Of a DNA stretch of 64,000 nt, positions 10,630 to 22,813 are shown piece by piece. The translations under genes and the position numbers were made by a program. The stretch covers positions 1,039,790 through 1,103,789 of the forward strand of contig QANY01004770.1 of assembly GCA_003255025.1 (NCBI GenBank), in the 5' to 3' direction. The notes beneath the pieces were generated by a model, which searched no databases, was not told where the DNA came from, and worked only from the letters and a program-made list of their open reading frames with translations. This DNA is from Datisca glomerata. Lineage: Eukaryota; Streptophyta; Magnoliopsida; Cucurbitales; Datiscaceae. Position 1 is the first letter of the stretch. Every line of letters begins with the position of its first letter.

Positions 10630-13600
10630 CTCATCAAGTGGTGATATCCATTTCCTCCTATTGCTTTGACAATGAATGGTCCTTCCCAATTTGGTCCTAA
10701 CTTTTCTTCATTTATCTGAAATATATTTTTGAGACAAGGTCCCCAACTTGGGATTCTCGCTTGTTGACCCTCTTCTGAAAGTAAGATCTTCCTTTCTTAT
10801 TATAACATGCTAACCTGATGAGTGCAACTTCCCATCTTTCTTCTAAAAGATCGAGGTTTCACCAATGTTGGACCTTAATGTTGGGCTTCCTATCTCGATT
10901 GGTATGACTACTTCACCTTCATACGGTAGAGAAGATGGGGTTACTCCTGTCGATTCTCGTGGTGTAATTCTATAAGCCCAAAGTTCTGAAGATCTTCCCT
11001 TATTTTCCTTAAGTGGATTCTAGTTATTTCTTTAGAATTTCAAGTATCGTTCTGTCTGACCATTCTGTATGTCATTTCCTTGTAGATAATTGGGTGTAGA
11101 AAGCCTATTTTTTATTTGAAGCCATCACATAACGTTTTGACCAATGTTCCCATAATTTGCAAGATGTTGTCAAAGACTAAAGCCCGAGGTATTCCATACC
11201 TGCATGGCTGCATATGATGTTTTTCCATAAAAAAATGGTTTGACCTCTTCTTCCCCTACATTGGCCAATGTTTTTGCTTTGATCCACTTAGTGAAATAAT
11301 CAGTTGCCACGAGTAAGAAACTTTTTTTAGCAGGAGCCTATCTAGTCCACACTACATGAACGGTCATGGGCTCACCAAATTTTTTAGATCTTGCCGGGCC
11401 TTTTTGGGAATGGGAGCATAGCGTTGACACTTGTAACATTTTTAATGAATGATTTCACTTCTTTATGCATCTTAGGCCAGCAATATCATTTGATTAGTCT
11501 TTGTTTGATAGAGATATCCCGCCAGAATGATTTCCACATAATCATTTATATATTTCAGACAACGCGTAGTTAGCCTCGGTTAGTGTGAGACATTTGAGAT
11601 AAGGCAAAAAAAACCACTAATACGGCTTTCCTTCAACTAGCGAGTATCTGGCGCTCCGCTGCTGAGTTTTCAAGCTTCTATTTTATCTGTTGGAAGATCA
11701 CCATTTACAAGAAAATGATTGATACCTTCTTGCCAGTTCCATTCTTGATTTCTTGTGTCTATTTTGGCTCTGATAAAGGTTGTTTGACATTGGCCTCACT
11801 GATAAACTCCACGAAAACATTTCTTTTATCTAGGAGTTGCACTAAAGACCACAAGGTGGCGAAGGCGTGTGCTTTGGAATTTTTCGTCCTTGGTATTTAT
11901 TTAATCTCATATTCTTTGAATAGCAGTAACATTTCTTTGGTCTGTTGTAAGTTTTCTGCCATCTTGGTGTCCTTCACATTGTATTCTCCTCAAATCTGGT
12001 TAGCGATTAACATGGAATCAAAAGATATTTTAAATTTTGTTACCCCTAATTCATGAACCAAACGGATTCCATCAAGTAGTGCTTCATATTAAGCTTCATT
12101 ATTGAACGCTTTTAAACCAAAGGACAATGCTTATTCTCATATTTTATCTTGTGGGGCTTGAATACTACTCCCGCTCCTGCCCCTCGTTTGATTGGAGGCT
12201 CTGTCAACATATAGAGTCCATATCCCTTCCCCAGACTTTATCTCAACTAAGTGATAGAGGTCCTCTTCAAAGGTGAATTCAACAATGAAATCCACTAGCA
12301 CTTGACCTTAACATAAGTTCTTGGTGCATAGTGAATATCTTCTTCTTCTAGCTCAACTACCCATTTGGCGAGCCTTTCAATCATCTCTGGATAATGCAAT
12401 AAACTCCTTATGGGGAATTCTGTTATGACGTTGATTGGGTCCCTGAAAGTAAGGCCTTAACTTCCTTGCTGCGACGACTAACAAAAATACCAGTTTTTCC
12501 ATCTTTAGTATCTTATTTCCACAGCTACAAGATTTTTACTCACGAAATATACTGGTCTTTGTTAGCCGTAGTTAGATCTAACTAGTGCAACGCTCACTGC
12601 CATTTCTAAAACTATAAGGTAAAGCAATAACTTCTCATTTAGTAACAGCTTCGAGACCAGTGACAGAGATGTTAATTATTATTTTATCTTTTACAGAGCT
12701 TCTTCGAACTCGTCATCCCATTAATGCCAAGAATTCATCTTTAGTTTTGTGAAAAGCGACCTGCATTTGTTCGTTGAGCTTGCTAAAAATTTATTTAGCT
12801 AAGCCAATTTTGATGTTAAGCTCTTAATCTAATTTTTGGTCCTTGGTGACTTAATCTCCATTATTTCTTTAACTTGGTCTGAGTTTACTTCAATTCTTCT
12901 TTGAGTGACCAAGTGTCCTAAGAATTTTCCTGTTGCTACTCTAAAAGTGTATTTTTCAGGATTGAGCTTCATGTTCCTTACTCTCAAGGTTAGAAAGGCT
13001 TTATTTAGTTTGCGGATATGATCATTTCTCCATTCTGCTTTCACTCAAATATCATCCACGTATACTTCCATTGTTCATACGATCTGTTTCTCAAAGATTT
13101 TGTTAACCAATCTTGGATATGTGCCCCTACATTTTTTAAATTAAACGGAATTATTGTATGAAAAAATATCCCTAGATCAGTTATAAAAAAAGTTATTTTC
13201 TTGATTGAATTGAAACATTTTCACTTAGTTATATCCTGTATATGTGTCCATGAAGCTAAAAAATTCATGGTCGGAGCTCGAGTGGACCATTTGATTGATT
13301 CATGGTAATGAATAATCTTCCTCCAGGCATGCCTTGTTTAAATCATTGAAGTCCACATTAATTCTCCACTTTTCATTTTTCTTATTGAGCATCGCTACAT
13401 TTACTGGCCATTTTGGACAACTCACTTCTCTGATGAATCCAGTGTTAAGCAAATTCTCCACTACTTCTTTTATGGTTATTTTTCTATCCAGGATGAATGC
13501 CTACTTTTTTTGTTTTATGGGTTTCACAAAAGGATCAGTAATAAGCTTATGACAAATTAATTTTCATCGATACATGGCATTTCAGCAGCCGTTGTGGCAA

Positions 13601-13954
13601 AAATGTCCAGATTATGCCTAAGAAACTCCATCAATTTTTCTTTTTCTTCACGAGTGAGTTATGCCCCTTAGCAAATTGTTTTCCCATTGCCAATGTCAAT
13701 GAACTTTGATTTGTTGGCCGCCTTATATCTTGGATTGCTCACATCGTGCTCCTCGTCGGCTAATTACTATTGGTCAGCCACCTCCTTCCTTATTCTTGAA
13801 ATGAAAGCATCATGCTTTCTCTAGCATAATTGAGTGTCGTTAAAGCACAAAAATGGGCAACCACCTGATCTCCCTTAATCATTGTGATATCTTTAGGTGA
13901 TGGATATTATAGTGTTTGGTGGGAGGTTGAAGAGACTCCTTTCATCTTATGGAT
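10630..13954 (-). pseudogene. Tat-like gypsy pol: reverse transcriptase, RNase H, integrase
   Basis: The clearest reverse transcriptase block is 12829-13044, with KLNPEKYTF and KFLGHLVTQRRIEVN, the region after the catalytic motif in gypsy enzymes. RNase H follows at about 11990-12110 (AFNNEA then YEALLDGIRLVHELGV and DSMLIANQI). The integrase zinc-binding region is near 11380-11560 (CGNHSGG, then MLQVSTLCSHSQKGPA, which reads like the usual C-x2-C block). A late integrase region lies around 10650-10800. Stops and frame changes occur every 100-200 bases, so no enzyme could be made. The polypurine tract and end were not located. Confidence 0.7.
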
Positions 13955-14542
13955 TCAGGTCCTTCCTAGCCTGGCGTTGTAAGGTGAAGGCACGTCTATC
14001 ACCACAAAATCCGTAACATATTTGAACGACTCAATGTGTAATGGAAGTGGTGGAATCCATTCACAGTTAGTTATAGTTTCCTTGTATCCAATCTGTGGTT
14101 GCCCTAAGCCATGTAACTTGGGGCTTCCCATGGACATCTTGATTGTGGTGGATCGATGAAGTATGTTTACTATGCTCCTATCATCAATAAGAACTCTTTG
14201 TAACAGGTAGTTCCCTATTTGGATAGTGATTATTAACACGTCATTGTGCCCTTCCTGTTGTTCGTTGTCAGTTTCATTAAGTATTATTAAAATATCACTA
14301 TTGTTTTTGTTCAACTCATGGTTTGCCTCAAGAGTGAGCTTTTTGCGATATATCTTCCTCTCTGTCCTGGATGTCCCTTCTGATTTCGCGAGAGAGATGA
14401 TGGTGTCTACTATCCTCAGCGGCTCTTTATTTTTTGGATGATAACTTTTTTCTTTTGGTCTTGGTTGCCCTTCTTTGCTATAAAATACTTCAAATAGCCT
14501 TCTTTTATCAGCTCCTTCATGTAAACTTTCAATTGATAACAA
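13955..14542 (-). pseudogene. Tat-like gypsy protease region
   Basis: This is the longest open frame of the element (195 codons). It contains VLIITIQIGNYLLQRVLIDD followed by RSIVNILHRST, which corresponds to the aspartic protease active-site segment (usually VLID.GSSANI/VL in this lineage); the glycine after the aspartate pair is replaced here. It ends VVIDVPSPYNARLGR, a strong family signature. The catalytic pocket appears altered, and flanking frames are broken. Confidence 0.75.
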
Positions 14543-14599
14543 TCTTTAGTGAGATGACTAGCACTCATGTGGAAGGAACACTATTTGTTTTTTACTTTT

Positions 14600-15836
14600 T
14601 CAAGGATTTGATTAATTGATATAGTCAACAATATGTAGACTTGAATCCTTGGATGAACTCGTTTTGCAACCTTAATTTTCTTTTCCGTACTTTATCGTAT
14701 ATTTTTTTTACCATGTTTACCCTTCTCTTTCTTGTTTTTGAACTCTGTCCACTTGGCCATTGTTCTAAAATTTGTTGCCCTAAGAGTTTCTGCATACTCT
14801 TCATTCCTTCTTCCAAGGTGATATACGTTTGTGCCCTAAAAAAATTTTCTTCCATTATGGATGGCTTGACTTTGGATAGGTCATCAAAAAGGGGTGAATT
14901 TGGGTCTCATCCATGTCTAAAGCCAACCTCACCACATGATCGTCACGGTTTTCAACCTTCATCATCTTGTCCTTAAAGCAGTGGGTGTAATCTCATAGGG
15001 ACTCTCCCTTTTAATTGAGATGATGAGCAGGTACTCTGAATCTTCCATGACCGTCCGATAGGAAGAATACTGTTCTAAAAAGACATAATATATTCTAGCA
15101 AAGTTATCAATCGAATAGGAAGGGAGAGAATGATATCATTTCAATGAATTTCCATCTAGACTGATCGGGAGAATCTTGCACATTAACTCGTCCACGTGTT
15201 GGTAAATAGCCATCACTTGCCTGAAGTGCCAAAGATGGCTAACGGGATTCTTTTTTCCCTTGTGGCACTTGAATTTTGGTGAGATGAACTTCTTTGGAAT
15301 GGGAGCAACCAATATTTTAGGGCACAATGAAGATCGTGTTGGTTTCTCAAGATCTACCATCACGGTTGTTCCAGTTTTTGCATCTCCGTCATTTTCTTTT
15401 CTAGCACTTTCTTCACGGGTCGTTTTGTCATCAACTGTGCTGGGTCATTTTCTTCTCATACCTCTTTTCTGTTGGCCCATGATTGGACTTCTCCTTCATC
15501 ACAGTGCACATTCTGGCTAGTACTTAAATTAAGTCGTCTGACCGGTCGGGTCTCTTGTTCTATGGCAAGTGGATTTTCATTTTCACGTTCCTCAGTGAAT
15601 ATTCTCTGGCTTGCTTCAACCTGTGTCTGTACAACATCTCGTTGTAAAATCACAGTCTGTTCTTGCACAGTCTGTTACGTGTTATGAAGTGCTTCACTGT
15701 TGTGCATTTCTATGTTCTGCATCCCTGTCAGTATTGCTTGAATCATGTCTTGTACTTTTGTAGGCTGTGCGGGATGGTTAAGGTGGTTTACCTCATTTTC
15801 CACCTCACGTGCTGCATGTGATCTAGTTCGAGGCAT
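14600..15836 (-). pseudogene. Tat-like gypsy gag
   Basis: Gag starts at 15836 with MPRTRSHAAREVENEVN, a common opening for this lineage, and reads on for about 125 codons to a stop at 15456. The next blocks are in shifted frames: 15136-15363 (PIPKKFISPKF, then HLWHFRQVM) and 14625-14855 (FFRAQTYITLEEGM, the gag segment preceding the CCHC region). The reading frame is interrupted repeatedly, so the protein is not made. Confidence 0.72.
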
Positions 15837-15994
15837 CCTGCGTTACGAGCTTGAGTTAGTTCGCGTCTCTCAACGAGAACAACAAAATGATAAATAAAAA
15901 TTTTACAATTGAAGATAACAAAACTAATTACGAGAGAGAATTAACAAAAGTGTGTCATTTCATTCAGGATTGGTTTTCGGTGTTGCATTAGTCT

Positions 15995-16003
15995 CTATTT
16001 ATA
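15995..16003 (-). promoter_or_regulatory. TATA box of the Tat-like element's leader/LTR
   Basis: On the minus strand the sequence GCCTATAAATAGAGAC lies about 160 bases before the gag start. This is a good plant TATA box in the expected place for the LTR promoter. It supports 15840-16260 being LTR/leader sequence. Confidence 0.5.
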
Positions 16004-16260
16004 GGCTTGAAATTTGTTATACAAAATTTGATTCACCAATCTATTTACAACTGGAAAATGAATAAAAAGAATATTTCATATTTTACTTAGTCATTAAACA
16101 TTAATTAAACCTATCTCGTCCGTTCATCTTATCTTATGGTTATACTTTATTATTCTCAGCTGTAACGCCAGCGATCCGTTTCCACTTTTTTTATTGGCTC
16201 TGAACTTCTCTTCTTCATCTTTTTTGATTGACTGTGAACTTCTCTTCTTCATGATAAGGC

Positions 16261-16732
16261 AACTATCTTAAATTATTTCCCGTTCAAGAGGTAAACCTAA
16301 TGAAACAAAGTTATTGTTGGATTAGTCGAAGTACGCAAGTTAGCACACACACCCATCAATATAAAAGAATATCGTCATTATTCTCCTCTAAACGTGCAGT
16401 TTTGTGGTTCGGTTGCAAAGATCATCGTAAAATAAATGATATACCTTCAATTTCAGAAGTAGTTATTTTCATGGGAGAGGTTTTAAATGCCACATGTGCC
16501 TCTACTACTACAATTGTGGCATTTAATAACAACAGTTTTTTACTTTTAAAACGTTATTTAGAGAACGTGCAGACAAGATTAAAATCTCTGTTATAAATTT
16601 TTTACAACACTGTCATCTGGTCAATTTAAATAACAATTATCATAAGTGTCCTTTAAAACCAAGTCCCAGCCAGTTTTGGTTTGTGAGAATGAATAGTAAC
16701 TATAATCAAATGCTCAGTAACGATTTATCCCA
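16261..16732. other. Spacer without recognisable feature
   Basis: I see no supported gene. A 98-codon open frame at 16300-16596 has no family resemblance and unremarkable composition. Confidence 0.4.
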
Positions 16733-16741
16733 TCTAGACTT
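16733..16741. repeat. Left 9-bp target-site duplication of the MULE
   Basis: TCTAGACTT directly precedes the left terminal inverted repeat. The identical nine bases follow the right end at 18928-18936. Nine bases is the standard Mutator target duplication. Confidence 0.85.
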
Positions 16742-16960
16742 GGAGAATTTCTGGCTTTAATGTAATTTTTAAAATAAATTCTGAAAATAATTTAGTTTTG
16801 AAACTAATTCTAAAATTACGGTGGAACGTGCCACGTCGGAAGGCGTCTTTTGAAAAGACGACTTCAATGCAGATACTTCTCACATTACAAAAATCATCAA
16901 CACAACCCCATAACACAACCCTGCATACAAAAATCATCCATTTTGTAAAACATTTTATAA

Positions 16961-17020
16961 CATTCTCAATGAAACAACATACATTTTTAACATTCTCAAT
17001 GAAACAACATACATTTTTAA
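16961..17020. repeat. Perfect 30-bp tandem duplication
   Basis: The 30 bases starting CATTCTCAATGAAACAACAT are repeated once with no mismatch, inside the left part of the MULE just downstream of its coding remnant. This is probably replication slippage and recent. Confidence 0.85.
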
Positions 17021-17085
17021 CAAATTTTATTACTTTACATTTATATTATTCTATAAAAATCCAAATACAAAAATATATAAATCAA

Positions 17086-18164
17086 TCATGTTCCACACGG
17101 TGGTCGTCTCTTCATTCTTCTTGAGCGTCTTTCATATGTTTGTAGTTGAGTTACTTGTGAGGATGAACCTTCCTCCATAATAGCTGCTGCTACTCTTTCT
17201 TCCTCTACAATAAGTAGCTGATCTTCCTCCATAATATATGAGTCTTCTTCATCCACAATAGGAGCATCTTCCATAATATGAACATCTTCCACAATAGGAG
17301 CATCTTCCACAATAGGCGAGTTTCGGGCATGTCTTCTACCTCTTCCTCCAAGAGCACCAGCTCGTCCTCTTCTACGCCGTTGAGGTTGATGAAATGGTTC
17401 AGAAGTAGAACCAAGTTGAGTCACCGACTCACCTCCAAATGTATAAAAGACCGGCGGCGCGTATGGCTCGCCTCGATGCATGTGTGATTCTTGTTGACTT
17501 TTTTGAGATGAGTTGTGCACTCCATGCCTTTGGGGCAAATGAGCTTGATAATTCACATTCGCTTGTCTTATTGCTTGTGCGGTTGTCTCACACACATTAC
17601 GGATTCGAGGCATTATCCAAGACGGCTCAGTATCATTAAGTGTCAAATTGTTAATATTGTCCAAACTCTCCTTCTGCACAGATAAAAAGACATTATATAA
17701 GTTACTTATTAAATGATCATATAAGCCTCATTAATTACATAAATTAATAAAAAAAATTAACATTAAATCATATAACGCTCTCTGTTAAGTTATGCATCAC
17801 CGTGTAATTCTGATGTTGACTAGTGAGAACCTCGAGCCTCACATTAGCACGGTCAAAAATTGTGATCTCATGTGAACTAGCCCTGGCTTCCCAAGTTTTC
17901 ATCTTCTCAACATCATAAGAAGTAAACACTTCACCTCGTCGTAAGGCATCTCTAGCTTTTCAAACCAATTCACACTATGTACAAGCTTCAATGTAGACGG
18001 TCAATTGACAAGGCTTCACATAAAGTATTATATAGCTCGTTAAAAGTAATCTTCTTATGAATAACAATTCCCCTCATTGAAAGTTGATCATAAGAAACTC
18101 CATTTACACCGATTACGACATTACCATTCATGTAACATAAAACTACCATAGGTATTTCCTCCAT
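17086..18164 (-). pseudogene. Deleted MuDR-type transposase: N- and C-terminal remnants
   Basis: The start at 18164 gives MEEIPMVVLCYMNGNVVIG and continues to ITFNELYNTLCEALSIDR, the N-terminal domain found at the front of plant MULE transposases; it stops at 17988. Immediately after, in another frame, the sequence jumps to a segment reading RRGEVFTSYDVEKMKTWEAR, then ASSHEITIFDRANVRLEVLT, which in full proteins lies just before the SWIM zinc finger. The DDE core between them is absent. A possible intron (donor near 17770, acceptor near 17672) leads to an open 3' exon (17679-17086) with a PQRRRRGRAGALGGRGRR basic tail and repeated IVEDAPIVED-like acidic units. The SWIM finger cysteines were not seen. 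Confidence 0.72.
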
Positions 18165-18745
18165 TTGTCAACCTACTAAACAATACACAACAATTTCAGA
18201 ACTAGATCTAGAAATTCTACAAATTCTAAAAATCAATCTACATATTCAAAGTTAATAACTACAATTTCATATATATCAACCCATTCATAAATTAAATCTT
18301 ACAAATTAAGAGTTTAAACATAAAATACATCTAAAATTGAATAATTTCAAGATTTCAAGAACCCAAAACACATGAAAATCTAGGGTTTGAGAGAGATTAA
18401 AGAGAGATATTACAAAATTGATGACATATATCCATACATCATTCATAAAAAATGAATAATTTTAAGATTTGAAGAACAAATTTAAGAGATTAAAGAAGTT
18501 AGAAATATACCTAGGGTTTGAGAAGTTCTTGCTAGTGATTTGGGAGATTGAGAATTTTTATTTTTTGTGAATGAGAGTGAGATAAGAGTAAGAGGATGTA
18601 ATGCTGGCGAAATGGCAGTAAAACTTCAGCCACAATTGACGGCGAACGACGGCGGGGAAGAAAGGCGTTCGCGGGCTGAGGCGTGTTCTTTCGCGGTCGC
18701 GGGTGTTAAAAAGGGAAATGTGGAATACGCCTTCGACAATTAGTG

Positions 18746-18794
18746 AAGGCGTCTTTTGGAAAGACGCCTTTTACGTGGCCCATATTTGGGCCAC
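18746..18794. repeat. Paired hairpins in the right MULE end
   Basis: AAGGCGTC...GACGCCTT (18746-18770) and GTGGCCCATATTTGGGCCAC (18775-18794) are palindromic stems placed back to back. They lie inside the right terminal inverted repeat region and could bind transposase or host factors; this role is inference. Confidence 0.7.
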
Positions 18795-18927
18795 GCCACC
18801 ACGAAAGCGCCTTTGCAAAAGACGCCTTCATCCTACGTGTCCCAAACTACCTTATTTTTAGAATTAGTTTTAAAAGTAATGTATTTTAATTATTTTTCTA
18901 AAATTACCGTAGAATACTCAAAAATCC

Positions 18928-18936
18928 TCTAGACTT
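18928..18936. repeat. Right 9-bp target-site duplication of the MULE
   Basis: TCTAGACTT follows the right terminal inverted repeat and matches the left copy at 16733-16741 exactly. Confidence 0.85.
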
Positions 18937-19089
18937 AAGATACCATGTCGTTAGATAACAGTTGTGAAACTGTTACCAAGGCTTTTAATAACAATAGTTG
19001 TTAGTAAAAACTTTTATTCACAGAAGAGAGCCCATATTTTAATCTAAAAGATTGTGCGCCATAACCAAATAATACAGAGTTAATTAAGG

Positions 19090-19940
19090 GGTCGTTTGGT
19101 TCACGCAATCTATAATGATCATCGTAATTCAACTGCTAGTAGTTCAATTACGTGCAATTCACTTTGTTGATAAAATATGATTATTTTGATTCTGCATGGT
19201 AATCTATGAAAGTGATGAGTGGTAATTACGATTACTATGTTTAGTATATGTTAACTTTTATTGTAAATTTGTGTAAATAACAAGACGTTGGTTAAATGTT
19301 CTTTTAGTATTATTATGTAAAAAAAATATTTTGACGTGCAATTTTAACATTTATTTTAGTTATTTTTTATTGTAGTTAAATTAGTAAAATAAGAGAGATA
19401 ATGAAATAATATTTTGATGTGCAATTTTAAAATTAATTTTTATTTATTTAAATAAATTAATAATACTAAATTAAAGTTTAATAAAATTAACTTCAATTAA
19501 ATTAATAAAATGAGAGAGAATATGAGAGAAAGAATTGGCTTTTACTTTATTTCATATGATAAAAAGAAAATAATTTTATTTAATATTAAAATTATAATTG
19601 CTTGTAGATTATAATTGCTTCATTTTTTGTTACAATTTAGTTGACTCAAAAAATTACAAACTGATATTACAATTTAATTATATGGCGATACCGATTGCAT
19701 TAAAAAGAATGATGTTCGGAGTCCTAAGTGAAAATACTTGGACTTCAAATATAGAAAGGTCTACATAACTTCCCCTACCAGAGTAAATCCTCAGTCTAGA
19801 GTAGTTTGGTGGGGAAGTAAAATTATTCTTTGTTCTACTAAAAAAGTCACTTCAGATCGATTCATTACTCCATCATGGGTTACATGAGCTTTACGAAATA
19901 AATTGATGAGTCCTGCATTCTTGGCCGACCAAACAAAACT
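19090..19940. mobile_element. Possible non-autonomous DNA transposon
   Basis: The left edge reads GGTCGTTTGGTTCACGC, a wording common at termini of plant MITE-like elements. Near 19920-19938 the opposite strand reads GTTTGGTCGGCCAAG, a partial match. The interior is very AT-rich and non-coding. No convincing target duplication was found, so the boundaries and the call are tentative. Confidence 0.28.
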
Positions 19941-20011
19941 GGTAATGTTTTTTTTGAAATATATTATTAAAATTTTCAATATTTAAATTATTTTAGATCA
20001 AGTTTTTATTT

Positions 20012-22212
20012 AAGATAAAATATATATTTATCCCCTACATTTTAAGGTTAATTTTAAAATAGATACTAGATTTTAAAAAATCTTAATTCAAATCATATAA
20101 TTTAATAATCATTCAACATTAGACCTTCTGTCAATATTTTAGTAACGAAAATAAGTGACCCGTTAATACTATATCAGCTGGCAATTACGTGAGCAAAACA
20201 CATTACGTGTCACTATAAATTGACATGTAAGCATTTTTCACCTCATTTTATCTCTCTCCCTCCCTCTCTTTCACTCTCTGAAATTTCAATGATCTGCTTA
20301 TCAAAAGCTCAGGTTCTTATCTTCCTTCACTTCTGCTCCTCAAAACATAGAAGAATATTGATCAGAGGCAACCATATGCATGGACAATCTCATCTTCTCA
20401 ATTACAATCTCTGAAACAGTGGGCTGAAAGTTCCTGATTAATTCCCGCCCGAGACATTGTGGGTAAAATGTCCTCCATTTGCATAATCTACACCTTTTAG
20501 CTTCAAATTTTTCCTTAATAGTTTTCTCCAGTTCGTTCAGTTTGGATGTAATGTAATGGGTATTCATTTATTCAATTCGTGTGGTGTAATGGCTGTGTTC
20601 TTTCCTAGAACATAGCCATTTTTATGATTCGGTTACAGTTTGGTCCAACTCGATTCCTGTCATACTTTTTACTTTGGTTTAGTTTTTGTAAGCGTCATAA
20701 ATTTAGATTGCGGACTGCTAATAGCTACTCCTACCATTAGCTTCTCTTTACAGTAGTCGTTCGTTTCCATGGCTTTTCCGAATGTTCTAGTAAGTTGAGA
20801 TGCAGAAATTCGATTGTGATTTTAGTCTTGATAAGACAGAAGATAAAGAGGAAGACATGGAAGGGAGAGATAATGTGGCCGAGCGAGAGAGATAAATAGA
20901 GGAGATGCCAATATTTTTGTTTGAGTCGAGAGAGATCGTGGCAATTTTTAAGTGGATATGTAGTATTCATCAGCCACGTAGATGGCAGTTATGTATGGTA
21001 TTAACAATCCGTCAAAGTCCGTTATTAAAATATTAATAGAATGTCTAAGTTTGAAATGATTATTAAAAGTAATTATATTAAACAGACAATTTTCTCACCA
21101 CATCATCAATTATTGTTTGATAAATTATAGATATCAAATCTGATTTTCATTGATTTTTTTATTAATTAAATCTTCAAGTAATTAATGATTGAAACTCCTT
21201 CCTTAATATCAGTAAAAATCAAATTGGGCAAGATTCTATCTAATTAATGATATCATCAAACCAATCTCTACTATTCAGCAAAATTCCGGGGAATGTTTGC
21301 TTGGCTTGTGTAGTTCTCTATAGCATTTATGGTAGTATAACTTCATTGTTCATTTTCCATAGGAAATTCTTTAAAGTTTCATTGTTAATTTCTTCATTAG
21401 AGATTCAATAATGGAAGGTATATTTTTTTTTCCGCCATTAGTGAGTTATCATTATAATATTTATATATTTTTATTCCTTGATTCATCTATTTCGATGCAC
21501 TGATTTTTTTACATTTTTGTTTATTCATTATTTATCGATATATCATCTGTATAACACTGATTTACCCAAAAATCATCTACATACCAATGTATGATATGTT
21601 TTAGTCTTTAAAAGTTTGGTTGATGGATAGTTGAAGTGAGATGATTTGATTAGGTTAATGGCGGCTACTTTTGTTAGTCTTTTTTTTTTGGATTTGTTTA
21701 TAAACGATGAGAGTTATTTTTACTATGGTTAATCGGTAGGATATGATTTGTGGAATTCAAATTTGAAACTTTTGTTAATTAATGTTTGAAGGGAAGTTAG
21801 TTTTTGGAACAATTTTTAAGGTCATTGTAGGTGGGATTTTAGTTATTTACAAGGATATTTAAGATTCTATTAATTATGATTTTCAAGGAGTTAAATATAG
21901 TTTTCTTATTTTCAGGTATATCATTTAAGTATATCAGATTTACCTATGTGATTTACCCAAAAAATTGATAATATATTATAAACAGATGAGGGGCATATTA
22001 GTCTAAAATGATTGACAATTTATGAAACTTGCTATTTAGCTAAATCTATTCAAAATCTGTTATTTTTTAACACACACTCCCTAAATTTGTCTATGATGCA
22101 AAATTTTCCATTATTAAACTACAATGTCTGGATTGAGAACTTTTAAAGTCTAGTATCTATTTTAAAATCGATCGATCACAAACTGTAGGGGCAAATGTAT
22201 ATTTGGCCCTTT
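20012..22212. repeat. Large foldback region with split arms
   Basis: The left arm (20012-20155) reads TATTTATCCCCTACATTTTA, then AAAATAGATACTAGATTTT. Its inverse appears at about 22120-22212 (AAAGTCTAGTATCTATTTTA and CTGTAGGGGCAAATGTATAT). The inner part of the left arm (20090-20155, TTCTGTCAATATTTTAGTAA) is matched in inverse at 20990-21070. So the right arm is split by about 1 kb (21075-22115). No transposase is recognisable inside. It is probably a non-autonomous element with a second insertion in one arm. Confidence 0.6.
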
Positions 22213-22289
22213 TATTTATAGATTATAGAAATGAATTTCTAGTTTATATAAATACTGTAGCTTATTGCCAAACAGTAATTAGGAAGGAA

Positions 22290-22315
22290 AATTATAAATA
22301 TATATATATANATAT
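22290..22315. repeat. TA microsatellite with one ambiguous base
   Basis: A run of TA dinucleotides holds an undetermined base (N) at 22311, the only N in the window. It marks an uncertain repeat length in the assembly. Confidence 0.9.
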
Positions 22316-22813
22316 ACACACACTAATCTTTCATTAGCTGGTATTTGTATCAACTATTTTACTATAAGTTAAAAGAATTGAAGGAAATCTGTTACAATAG
22401 CTGCCAAAGAATAAAAAAATAAAATATGTTACGGAAGTTTTCCATGCAGAGAGAGAAGTTCACGTGAGAGGTGATAAAGGCAAATTCAATGCCTTTCGAT
22501 GATTGGTTTGAGAGAGCCCCAATGAGCTTGTGCTAACTGGAAGACAGCTAGCCACATAGGCAATGTGTTGGCCAATGGAGAGCTGCCTTTTGGTTTCTGA
22601 GTTGGCAGCTCGTGAGCATTGTTAGCTGTCACCTTGGCTTTGCTGGCATCATCTTATTGGGACAAGTGTATAGTTGGTTTAACATGATTCAATGTAGTGC
22701 TTCTATTAAGTTTATCTTGGTTTCGATTCTATTTTTATATTTAATAATTTTATCTTCGTGCAAATTACAAATTAGTGACGGTGGAATTGATGATATTGTT
22801 CCATGTGGTGCAG

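Larger units (their letters stand above)
9880..16260 (-). mobile_element. Decayed Ty3/gypsy retrotransposon, Tat-like lineage
   Basis: Read on the minus strand from right to left, the order is a leader with a TATA box, gag, protease, reverse transcriptase, RNase H, integrase, then a 3' untranslated region with 80-bp tandem repeats. This is the Ty3/gypsy order, and the gag/protease wording (for example SPYNARLGR) matches the Tat group. Every domain is broken by stops and frame shifts. The right boundary is approximate because I could not find a matching LTR on the left; the 3' LTR seems lost or replaced by the CACTA-like fragment. Confidence 0.75.
16742..18927 (-). mobile_element. Internally deleted Mutator-like element (MuDR type), 2.19 kb
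   Basis: Long terminal inverted repeats begin GGAGAATTT on the left and GGATTTTTG on the inverted right end. They share AAACTAATTCTAAAA and GAAGGCGTCTTTTGAAAAGA-like blocks about 60-125 bases in. A perfect 9-bp duplication (TCTAGACTT) flanks the element. The interior carries minus-strand remnants of a MuDR-type transposase, N- and C-terminal parts only, so the catalytic core has been deleted and the element is non-autonomous. The right end has two near-perfect hairpins (18746-18770 and 18775-18794). The intact target duplication suggests a fairly recent insertion. Confidence 0.88.

Noticed and set aside
11715..12056. 113-codon plus-strand frame
   Set aside because: Opposite-strand shadow of the Tat-like RNase H/integrase region.
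16300..16596. 98-codon open frame
   Set aside because: No family resemblance and no supporting splice or context evidence; it lies in a transposon-rich spacer.
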